NCBI GenBank assembly: GCA_029779995.1
Contig: JAKOZM010000277.1
Coordinates: forward strand, 1-9,264
Reading direction: 5' to 3'
Length of the DNA stretch: 9,264 bases
Source of the DNA: Actinomycetes bacterium
Lineage (GTDB): Bacteria > Actinomycetota > Actinomycetes > S36-B12 > UBA10799
Under the pieces are notes generated by a model. The model worked only from the letters and a program-made list of their open reading frames with translations. It was not told the DNA's origin and searched no databases. The position numbers were made by a program, and so were the translations under genes. Shown in pieces: positions 1 through 5,871 of this stretch (position 1 is its first letter; each line of letters begins with the position of its first letter).

Positions 1-1
1 G

Positions 2-793
2 ACAGCCCTGCCGGAAAAGGTGTCACACGAGGAGATGCCACCGCTCGTCACCGTTGTCACCAAGGAAGACACCGAGAAGCTCCCCGCCGCCATCGCTGCG
101 GCGGTCGCCAGCCGGGCGCTCGTGACGATCAACGAGATCGAGCAGCATGTCGCGTCGGTGCTAACCGAGCACATGTGGAACGAGCTCGCTCCAAATTGGA
201 CTGAGTACGTCGTAGACGGCGAATCTGCGGACATCGCCCAGGTGTTGCTAAGCCGACTCGCACGAATCCTCGACGACCGGCGAGAAGAGGCCAGCGCCTC
301 GCACCCGAGTCACCGTTACGTCTACCCACCTGCTTCGGCGCGACGTGCGCCAGGTGACATTCTCCGCGCGTCAGACCAAGGATGGTGGGTAACCCTCACG
401 CCGGCGTGCGACTTTGCCCAAGACAAGGTTGAGTTCGCTCTCCTCGCGCGCGCCGATCTGCTGGAGTCGAACGCTCGGTACCAGAAGTGGGTTGAGGCGA
501 AGTCGAAGGGTGCCTGGAATGAGCTGGAACGGAACGTGCTGAAGGCGACTCAGGGACGCTACTACTATCTCCCAGGGTTCAGGGACATCCCCGACTTGGT
601 ACTCGATCTGGAGAACGTCCGGGCCGTCGCGGTAGATGAGCTCGGAGCGATGGAACCTGTCGCTTCGCTAGCCAGTCCGTTCTCTGAGGCGCTCCTCGTA
701 CAGCACAGTCAGTTCCGTGGCCGAATCGGTGTGCCGGACCTCAATGTCAGTCTGGTCCAAGCCCGCCTGCTCTCCAGCAGCACGACGGACTGA
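2..793 (+). CDS. Unrecognised protein with LTPACD motif, 5'-partial
   Basis: The frame is open from the window edge, so the true start is probably upstream; a GTG at 20 would give 257 residues but no good Shine-Dalgarno precedes it. Numbered from that GTG, residues 18-60 look helical, 98-115 are Tyr/Pro-rich, and 122-142 form a hydrophobic strand carrying LTPACD (126-131) with a Cys-Asp pair. A Tyr-rich segment (181-183) and an acidic strand (192-200) follow, and the end contains SPFSEALL (219-226) and RIGVPDL. I see no signal peptide or membrane segment, so it is probably cytoplasmic. From memory, the LTPACD block and this tail resemble the C-terminal part of proteins with a degenerate response-regulator-like N-terminus encoded beside GHKL-type ATPases in accessory loci. 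That is a weak recollection, and the deciding N-terminal half is missing. It converges on the dprA-like gene with a 21-bp gap. Confidence 0.7.
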   Translation, partial: TALPEKVSHEEMPPLVTVVTKEDTEKLPAAIAAAVASRALVTINEIEQHVASVLTEHMWNELAPNWTEYVVDGESADIAQVLLSRLARILDDRREEASASHPSHRYVYPPASARRAPGDILRASDQGWWVTLTPACDFAQDKVEFALLARADLLESNARYQKWVEAKSKGAWNELERNVLKATQGRYYYLPGFRDIPDLVLDLENVRAVAVDELGAMEPVASLASPFSEALLVQHSQFRGRIGVPDLNVSLVQARLLSSSTTD

Positions 794-814
794 TCTACCT
801 TTCGCCTACTGGCG

Positions 815-1804
815 TCACATTGCTCGATGCGGGTCGGACCGCGGCGAGGACACGCTCGGTACTGCTGAACCAATCGGAGGTCCGCCCACCGGGCGACGCT
901 CAGGATGATCTACAAGGTCAGAGACGCACGTGACCAGCTTCGCGGTGCCCTCGCAGAGTAGGTGGTGAGGCCCGACGCTCGTTGCGCTGGTCACCGGGCC
1001 AGGAACAGCACCCACGACGCGGCCGAGTTGGTGCGCGCGCCGGGCGACCGCCATCGATCCAGAGCGGGCACCGGCCTCAACTACCACGGTTGCTGCGGAG
1101 AGCGCGGCCATCAGGCGTGCGCGAGCGAGGAAGCGGTGGCGCGTAGGAGCGGCACCTGGTGGAACCTCGCTGACCATGAGGCCGAGGTCCGCCACTCGCT
1201 CAAGTAGCTCGCGGTGACCCATCGGGTAGGGGCGATCAACGCCGTTCGCCATGACCGCGATCGTGTCGCCACCGGATGCCAGGGCCGTTCGATGGGCAGC
1301 TCCTTCGATGCCGTACGCACCGCCGGCTACCACTACCCGTTGAGCGTTGGCGAGGTCGGAAGCCAGTTGTCCGGCCACATGCTCGCCGTAGGAGGTCGCG
1401 GCCCTGGCACCGGTGATCGTGACGAACTCGCTGAGCGGTCGCGCCAGGAACGAGGTAGCACCACGAGTCCACAGGACGTATGGCTGCCGATCGTCAAGAT
1501 CGTCGAGTGCGGACGGCCAATCGTGGTCGCCAGGGATCAGCACGCCGATACCCATGCGCTGGGCTTCGACGATGCGCTGCGCGTGTGTCTGAGAGTCCGA
1601 ACGTTCGAACTGGGCGCGCCAGACCTTCGCGTCAACGGCGCCGAGGCCCGGCACCCCATCGTCACGCTCGGCAAGCCGCAACACCTCAAGTGCCCCCAGG
1701 TCTCCCAAGAGACGGCCTGTCACGGCGTCGTCTGGCTCGACGATCATCGACAGCGCCATCCGCGCTGTGCGCTCGTCCTGGACCACCTGGCTCAGGTTCG
1801 TCAT
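815..1804 (-). CDS. dprA: DprA/Smf-like DNA-processing protein
   Basis: DprA proteins bind single-stranded DNA and load RecA onto incoming DNA; stand-alone homologues also occur in mobile and defence regions. The 329-residue product has a helical N-terminal part (about 1-95) and a Rossmann-like Smf domain (about 120-295). Matches to the family are TGARAATSYG (131-140), AGGAYGIEGAAH (160-171), TIAV..NGVD..YP (181-194), SE.P.G (212-217), VVVEAGARSGSM (240-251) and a GRVVGAVPG stretch followed by GPHHLL (261-283). The usual F..RNR segment reads FLARAR (225-230), so the Asn is replaced. The last 30 residues are low-complexity, with no obvious winged-helix domain. I chose the ATG at 1804 because GAGAGGAG lies just upstream and family similarity begins there; longer in-frame starts up to 2035 would run across the divergent gene. 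Role in this cell, housekeeping or accessory, is inferred. Confidence 0.88.
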   Translation of the reverse strand: MTNLSQVVQDERTARMALSMIVEPDDAVTGRLLGDLGALEVLRLAERDDGVPGLGAVDAKVWRAQFERSDSQTHAQRIVEAQRMGIGVLIPGDHDWPSALDDLDDRQPYVLWTRGATSFLARPLSEFVTITGARAATSYGEHVAGQLASDLANAQRVVVAGGAYGIEGAAHRTALASGGDTIAVMANGVDRPYPMGHRELLERVADLGLMVSEVPPGAAPTRHRFLARARLMAALSAATVVVEAGARSGSMAVARRAHQLGRVVGAVPGPVTSATSVGPHHLLCEGTAKLVTCVSDLVDHPERRPVGGPPIGSAVPSVSSPRSDPHRAM

Positions 1805-1812
1805 CGTCGGCT

Positions 1813-1833
1813 CCTCTCGCTCGTACAGAGAGG
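1813..1833 (-). promoter_or_regulatory. Possible hairpin masking the dprA ribosome-binding site
   Basis: On the minus strand CCTCTC (1833-1828) can pair with GAGAGG (1818-1813) across a 9-nt loop. The second arm is the core of the dprA Shine-Dalgarno, 8 nt before its ATG. A six-pair stem can arise by chance, so regulation is only suggested. Confidence 0.3.
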
Positions 1834-1947
1834 TACGCGCGGCGACGCGGAAACCGGAGGGTTCCGTGAATGCCGACCCCGGCGTACAGTGGAGGTTGAG
1901 GCAGGTTCTCCTCATATTGCGGGTCCTCCGGGACGGCCTTCGGGCAC

Positions 1948-1987
1948 TCACACACGTTCTGCCTCCTCGACGGAGAAACACGTGTGA
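1948..1987 (+). promoter_or_regulatory. Imperfect stem-loop in the leader of the small membrane-protein gene
   Basis: TCACACACGTT (1948-1958) and AACACGTGTGA (1977-1987) pair at 9 of 11 positions. Inside, CTCC (1963-1966) can pair with GGAG (1972-1975). The structure ends a few bases before the GAGAGG ribosome-binding site of the gene at 2001. It could be an operator or an RNA leader structure. No clear -35/-10 pair was found for either divergent gene in 1805-2000; TACAGT at 1885-1890 is the only -10-like candidate seen. Confidence 0.35.
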
Positions 1988-2000
1988 CGAGAGGCCCGTC

Positions 2001-2372
2001 ATGTTCCGCTTCATCTGGACGCTCAGCGTTCGCACCCGCGACTACCTGCATCGCTACATGCCGAGCAACCGACTGCTCGCTGCAATCCGCACCCGACGCG
2101 GACTCAAGTGGGGGCTACCCGCGATGCTGGTTGCTCTCCCGTACTTCCTGATCGCCTACGCCTGCTCGGCCGCGGTCGCCGACGGCGGTCCCGGTTGGCT
2201 GCACCTCATCGTGCTGTGGGCGTGCTGGAACGCACTCAAGTTCATCATCATGGGACCCGTGAGCGTTGTGCTGCTCGTCCGCGTACGCCTGCATGAGGCC
2301 GCGATCCATCGCCGTCAGCGCCGCGCGGTCTCCGCCGAGGCAGATACTCGCGTCCCGGTCCTGCACGCCTAG
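2001..2372 (+). CDS. Small two-helix membrane protein, function unknown
   Basis: The product has 123 residues. A basic amphipathic N-terminus (residues 1-37, rich in Arg with RTRDYLHRYM) precedes a first hydrophobic helix at about 39-61 (WGLPAMLVALPYFLIAYACS). A second lies at about 70-95, starting GWLHLIVLWACWNALKFIIM, and the tail is very basic. This suggests an inner-membrane protein with cytoplasmic basic ends. The ATG at 2001 follows GAGAGG at good spacing; an in-frame opening further upstream is antisense to dprA and is ignored. I recall close relatives in actinobacterial genomes sometimes labelled sulfate permease, but 123 residues and two helices cannot form a permease, so I do not accept that name. 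It diverges from dprA and converges on the HTH gene with a 2-bp gap between stop codons. Confidence 0.72.
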   Translation: MFRFIWTLSVRTRDYLHRYMPSNRLLAAIRTRRGLKWGLPAMLVALPYFLIAYACSAAVADGGPGWLHLIVLWACWNALKFIIMGPVSVVLLVRVRLHEAAIHRRQRRAVSAEADTRVPVLHA

Positions 2373-2374
2373 AA

Positions 2375-2722
2375 TCACCCGACTGCAACCAGGGACGAGG
2401 CGACCCGCGACCGACGCCCACCGCCAGACCGGATCACGATGCCGTGCGATGCGAGAGCCCGTCGGACAGCCTGAGGCCCCGCCCCAACCTTCACGCCGAC
2501 CTCTACCAGCGTCAGTCCGCTGAGGTAGAGGTCGGCTGCTTCATGGATGCGGGAAGGGTCGAAGCTCCCGCGTCGGATTGGAACCTCCCGACGAACCAAG
2601 TGGGCGGCAACCGTACGGCGGTTCACGCCGAACCGGGATGCCAGCTCGACGAGCGTCGCCCCATCCCGATACTCCGCCACCAGATCGTCGACCTGCTCGG
2701 GGCGCAGAAGGGTTTGAGCCAT
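2375..2722 (-). CDS. Small DNA-binding protein with two tandem helix-turn-helix units
   Basis: From the ATG at 2722 the product has 115 residues. Residues 11-52 contain a typical HTH (EYRDGATLVELASRFGVNRR, then TVAAHL). Residues 59-100 repeat the pattern (LYLSGLTLVEVGVKVGAGPQ, then AVRRAL), offset by 48 residues, and each unit ends with a similar VPIRRG / IVIRSG segment. This resembles Hin/resolvase-type or sigma-region-4-like HTH folds but has no recombinase catalytic domain. A role as transcription regulator or recombination accessory factor is inferred. The start is uncertain: the frame stays open to a GTG at 2869, and an ATG at 2740 is also possible. None has a strong Shine-Dalgarno; 2722 was chosen because recognisable domain sequence begins just after it. 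Confidence 0.68.
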   Translation of the reverse strand: MAQTLLRPEQVDDLVAEYRDGATLVELASRFGVNRRTVAAHLVRREVPIRRGSFDPSRIHEAADLYLSGLTLVEVGVKVGAGPQAVRRALASHGIVIRSGGGRRSRVASSLVAVG

Positions 2723-2872
2723 CTCAAGTGACCGCACCATCCGACCCCGCGAGTCCGCCACCGTCGGCCCCGACGAACGCCGGTCCTGCTTGTAGAGGCC
2801 GCGTGACCTGCGCAAAGATAGGGTTTTCAGGGGTGGGCAAGGGTTCTCAAACTCTCTACGGAGGTCCACCAG

Positions 2873-2892
2873 TGTGATGTCTCACGACATCG
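2873..2892. repeat. Short inverted repeat, possible insertion-sequence end remnant
   Basis: GATGTC (2876-2881) and GACATC (2886-2891) form a 6-bp inverted repeat with a 4-nt spacer, preceded by TGT. From memory, TGT followed by GATGTC...GACATC resembles the termini of some actinobacterial IS481/IS3-type elements. No transposase or second end is visible in the window, so this is at most a remnant. Confidence 0.25.
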
Positions 2893-2908
2893 GCAGAGAT
2901 CGGCAGAG
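2889..2908. repeat. Two perfect tandem copies of a 10-bp unit
   Basis: ATCGGCAGAG occurs at 2889-2898 and again at 2899-2908. The second copy runs into the left arm of the large hairpin that follows. Confidence 0.6.
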
Positions 2909-2940
2909 CCTGACCCCCTCTTGTGAGGGGTCAGGCTCTG
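2904..2940. terminator. Strong hairpin between the divergent HTH gene and hipBA
   Basis: CAGAGCCTGA (2904-2913) pairs with TCAGGCTCTG (2931-2940). Inside, CCCCTC (2915-2920) pairs with GAGGGG (2925-2930) around a TTGT loop, leaving one bulged C at 2914, for 16 pairs in all. There is no U-tract on either strand; only a weak TTGGTTT follows on the plus strand. It sits upstream of both flanking genes, so an intrinsic terminator is one option and a mobile-element or REP-like palindrome another. The surrounding stretch, about 2870-3090, shows no credible gene. Confidence 0.4.
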
Positions 2941-3091
2941 TTGGTTTGCACCACATTCCCTGGAGGGCCGTGGTGCTGCGTTGTCCTGGCCGCGGTGTGC
3001 GTTTGCTCTTCTCGAAGAACGCGACCGGTGCGAGCATCCCCGCCATGATCGGAGTGAAGTCTGCGTGACGCTGTCTGAGCCGTGGTGAGGT

Positions 3092-3163
3092 GACGTCAAT
3101 ATCGGAGTCGACGTGCTCGACGTCAATATTGACGTCTAATAGCGTGACGTCGGTATCGAAGTC
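3092..3163 (+). promoter_or_regulatory. Three 18-bp operator-like palindromes upstream of hipB
   Basis: The central site (3119-3136) is the perfect palindrome GACGTCAATATTGACGTC. Degenerate copies lie at 3092-3109 (GACGTCAATATCGGAGTC) and 3146-3163 (GACGTCGGTATCGAAGTC). All three start exactly 27 bp apart. HipB-type antitoxins are known to repress their own operons by binding several such palindromes, so autoregulation by the adjacent gene is the natural reading. A TTGACG (3129-3134) inside the central site could be the -35 box, with TATCGA at 3154-3159 as a weak -10 after a long 19-bp spacer; binding would then block the promoter. Confidence 0.8.
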
Positions 3164-3200
3164 AATACTCCGTGGTGGTCATCGTGAGGTGGGGTGCCGG

Positions 3201-3464
3201 ATGCAATACCAGGGCAAGGTCTCGGGTCCGGAGTCGCTTGGGCGCATGCTGCAGCAGGCGCGCTTGATGGCCGGCCTGACCCAGCGCGAGCTGGCAGCCC
3301 AGATGGGCACCACGCAGAAGTACATCTGGGAACTGGAAGCTGGTAAGCCGTCCATCCTGATGGACCGGCTGTTTGCCGCCATGCAAGCGACCGGCATGAC
3401 GCTCACGGCCACCATCAGCGCACCCTCCGATGGGGCGGCTGGAGATGGGGTTGACCATGGGTGA
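3201..3464 (+). CDS. hipB: HipB-like antitoxin, XRE-family regulator
   Basis: The 87-residue product has a Cro/C1-type HTH at about 14-65: LGRMLQQARLMAGLTQRELA, then AAQMGTTQKYIWELEAGKPS. This is followed by an amphipathic segment (LFAAMQATGMTLTATI) typical of HipB-like proteins. It should neutralise HipA by direct binding and repress the operon through the palindromes at 3092-3163. The ATG at 3201 is preceded by GAGGTGGGG at suitable distance. The frame is open back to 3090, but that extension would translate the operators and has no domain similarity. Its stop overlaps the proposed hipA start by 8 bp, so the two are translationally coupled. Confidence 0.88.
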   Translation: MQYQGKVSGPESLGRMLQQARLMAGLTQRELAAQMGTTQKYIWELEAGKPSILMDRLFAAMQATGMTLTATISAPSDGAAGDGVDHG

Positions 3465-4675
3465 CCTCGTCGTTGAGCTCTACGAACAGCGGCTCGGCAC
3501 GCTGCGTGGCGACTGGCGCAGCCTCGACCTGATTCCCGACCCTGCTGCTGCATTGCGCTTCGGTCTCGATTCCATGGTGATGTCGATCGCCGTCCCCTTG
3601 CAGGTCCGTCCGACTCGTTCGCGGGGATCCATCCGACGCAATTTCTTCGCCGAACTGCTGCCGGAGGGGCGGATGCGAACGCGACTGGCGCAGATCGCCG
3701 GAGTGCAGGAGCATGACGTGATCGGTCTGCTGCGCCGGTTCGGGCGTGACCTGGCCGGAGCTCTCCAGGTCTGGGATCCGGAGGTTCCTGGCGAACCCAA
3801 GGTCCCTCGGTACGAGCCGCTGGAGCAGGCCGACGTAGCTCGCATGCTGGCAGACGTATCGGAGGAGCCGCTGGGCAACAAGCCGATCGGTGGCAAGACG
3901 TCGCTCGCCGGTAGCCAGGACAAGATCGTCCTAGCTCGCGGTAGCGACGGCGGGTGGAGTCGAGTGGTCGACGGCGCCCCGTCCACCCACATTCTCAAGC
4001 CCCTTCACGCTCGATATCCGACGCTCATCTACGACGAGGAATACGGTGCGCCGGCTGGCGCGCACCGTTGCATTGACCAGCTACGCCACATGGGTCGAAG
4101 AGTTCGCGGGGATCCCGGCCCTGGTGATCGAACGTTATGACCGCGACCCGCTGGCACCTCAAGGACGGGTGCATCAAGAGGACGGCACCCAGGTGCTGGG
4201 GGCCTCCGGCGGGCAGAAGTACCAGCGACAGGGCGGAGCGGTCACCCTGGAGCGTTTGGCGCGGGCCTTCCGGGGAGCGGGCGGCGCCCCGATGGTGGAG
4301 GCTCTGTTCAGGCAGCTCGTGGTAGCGGTGGCCGTCGGGAACCTTGACATGCACGCCAAGAACATTTCCGTACTCCATCCGCCGGATGTCACCTGTCGGC
4401 TGGCTCCCGCCTACGACATGGTGCCGCAAACCCACCTGCCCACCGACGGGGAGCTGGCGCTGGCGGTGAACGATGTATATCGACATGCGTCGGTGACGGG
4501 CGCCGATCTGGTGGCCGAGGGCGAGCGGTGGGGTATCACCCATGCGCCTACGCTCGTGCAGGCAATGCTCACCAACATGGCCGCAGCGGTCGACGCCGAA
4601 GTCCCTCTGCCGGGCGCTCACCCCGGCCTGGTGGACGAGATCGGCGGCTTCATAGAGCGACTTCGTCGGGGGTGA
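3457..4675 (+). pseudogene. hipA: HipA-like serine/threonine kinase toxin, split by a +1 frameshift
   Basis: HipA toxins are kinases; the E. coli protein phosphorylates GltX and causes growth arrest. The first part (3457-4140, 227 residues) has the N-terminal subdomain with FFAELLPEG (63-71) and GRDLAGALQV, the Ser-containing loop SLAGSQDK (149-156) and HILKP (178-182). It loses similarity after IYDEEYG (191-197). The second part is in the +1 frame and ends at 4675. From 4046 it continues with RRLARTV, VIERYDRD, catalytic-loop GNLDMHAKN and PAYDM. Removing one C at 4051/4052 would join them as EEYGARLARTV, giving about 405 residues, the normal family length. Neither half alone has all kinase motifs. 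The start ATG at 3457 overlaps the hipB stop; an ATG at 3445 is an alternative. A sequencing error or programmed frameshift cannot be excluded from sequence alone. Confidence 0.85.
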
Positions 4676-4792
4676 TCCGGCAGGGACGTCTAGCGTTCCC
4701 CGTGAGATAACGGCTGAGGGAGTCACGTTCGAACGATCAGGACATGATCCCTCCCGCGGTGTTCCCCAACGGGAAAGACGGTGTTCTCGCGG
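4676..4792. other. Convergent intergenic gap with small palindromes
   Basis: Between hipA and the sulfotransferase gene lie the palindrome CGTTCGAACG (4726-4735), the inverted repeat GATCA/TGATC (4735-4749), and a short TTCCC/GGGAA stem near 4765-4778. None has a U-tract, so no terminator is called. Confidence 0.3.
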
Positions 4793-5725
4793 TCAGCGTT
4801 GAAGCCGACGCCGTCGGAACGACGGCTCCACCTCATCGATCCCGAGCTCTGCGTCGACCCACCGTTCCAGACTCACGAGACGGTCTTCCCAGTATGCCGT
4901 GGTGCTGGCCGCGTGGAGCTCCTCTGGTGTCCACTGCCAGGACTCTGGGTCATAGCCGAAGTTCGCGAAGTCGGGCTCGTAGAGACGGTGCACCTCCGCA
5001 GCGAGCTCGTGGTCGTACAGCTCTTTCCAGTCGTAGGGGCGGGACACGTTGGCCGTGTGCCGGGCGATGAGATCGCCGGCGGACGCGTCATGGCCGAGAG
5101 CATCGAGCACTGGCTGGAGGTCCTCGACCAACGACTCGGCGCGCAGGACATGCGTGTAGGAGATCGTGTTCCAGAGGACGAGATCGCTCATCCGACGCCA
5201 GTGGACGTCGCCCTGGCGGATGGACTGAGGAGCCCCGGCAGCCAGCCAGTGGACGAAGTCTGCGAAGGGAGGGGCCACCGTGGTGTCCGGGGTTCGTCCG
5301 GCAGACGCGTGGATCTGCTCGCGCAGCCCGACGAAGGCCTGGCGGGGCATCCGGATCTTGTTGATCCACGCCGAGGCCAGCCGAGCGTACGGATTGCGAA
5401 CCACGCAGAACCGAGTGACGCCCGGGGAGTTGAGCAGGCGGTGTCGTTCCTCGGTCGTGACGTCGGCCAGACCCGCGAACTCGTTGATGCGCCTGTCGTG
5501 AACGCCGAGAGTGTGCTGCGACTCCTCCATGAGTTGGCGGGCCCGCTCGCTGCGCTGTTCGAGGTCCAGGAGGATCGCCTTCATCGTGGAGCAGGCTGCC
5601 TTGGGCGTCTCCATGTAGACGTAGGGGTACCGAACCCCGACGAACGTGCCGCGCCCGAGCCGTCTCAACTCGTGGAAGTCGGTCAGCAACTCCGAACCGG
5701 GGACGCCTGGTGGCGACAAGGACAC
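4793..5725 (-). CDS. PAPS-dependent sulfotransferase (carbohydrate sulfotransferase-like)
   Basis: The 310-residue product should transfer sulfate from PAPS to an acceptor. The 5'-phosphosulfate loop is ETPKAACSTMKAIL (39-52) and the 3'-phosphate motif is VVRNPYARLASAW (108-120). Both match the Sulfotransfer_2-type carbohydrate sulfotransferases. The acceptor cannot be told; a surface polysaccharide or glycan is possible. There is no signal peptide or clear membrane helix, so a cytoplasmic site is likely. The GTG at 5725 lacks a recognisable Shine-Dalgarno, so the message may be leaderless or start slightly further in (for example a TTG near residue 13 or 14); the conserved domain begins near residue 25. 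It diverges from cysDN across 146 bp, consistent with local supply of activated sulfate. Confidence 0.85.
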   Translation of the reverse strand: MSLSPPGVPGSELLTDFHELRRLGRGTFVGVRYPYVYMETPKAACSTMKAILLDLEQRSERARQLMEESQHTLGVHDRRINEFAGLADVTTEERHRLLNSPGVTRFCVVRNPYARLASAWINKIRMPRQAFVGLREQIHASAGRTPDTTVAPPFADFVHWLAAGAPQSIRQGDVHWRRMSDLVLWNTISYTHVLRAESLVEDLQPVLDALGHDASAGDLIARHTANVSRPYDWKELYDHELAAEVHRLYEPDFANFGYDPESWQWTPEELHAASTTAYWEDRLVSLERWVDAELGIDEVEPSFRRRRLQR

Positions 5726-5790
5726 AGGGGGATGCTACCGGCCGCCGACGTGCCCCTGCGGATGCCGATAGAGTCGGCTCCGCCGCGATC

Positions 5791-5858
5791 GATGCGTGGG
5801 GGATAGCGATGCGTGGGGGATAGCGATGCGTGGGGGATAGCGATGCGTGGGGGATAGC
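5791..5858. repeat. Four perfect tandem copies of a 17-bp unit
   Basis: GATGCGTGGGGGATAGC is repeated at 5791-5807, 5808-5824, 5825-5841 and 5842-5858, followed by a 3-nt partial copy. The array fills much of the 146-bp gap between the divergent sulfotransferase and cysD genes and ends 13 bp before the cysD ATG. The 17-bp period rules out a protein repeat in one frame. Each copy contains ATG CGT GGG GGA TAG, a four-codon mini-ORF. It may be a slippage-prone minisatellite or a set of regulator sites. No clear promoter could be fixed in the gap. Confidence 0.95.
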
Positions 5859-5871
5859 GATAGGTGTCGGA

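Noticed and set aside
1214..1987. 257-codon plus-strand frame antisense to dprA
   Set aside because: It has no recognisable domain and lies opposite all conserved DprA motifs.
2821..2870. Segment ending in TCCACCA that looks like a tRNA 3' end
   Set aside because: No matching 5' acceptor strand, no proper T-arm loop and no cloverleaf could be formed.
2874..3068. 64-codon plus-strand frame in the gap before hipB
   Set aside because: It translates the hairpin repeats and shows no domain or ribosome-binding site.
3090..3200. Extended N-terminus for HipB in the open frame upstream of 3201
   Set aside because: It would translate the palindromic operators, lacks family similarity, and the ATG at 3201 has a better ribosome-binding site.
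5830..5871. GTG start for CysD inside the tandem repeats
   Set aside because: The extra 14 residues are translated repeat; the ATG at 5872 has AGGTG upstream and gives normal family length.
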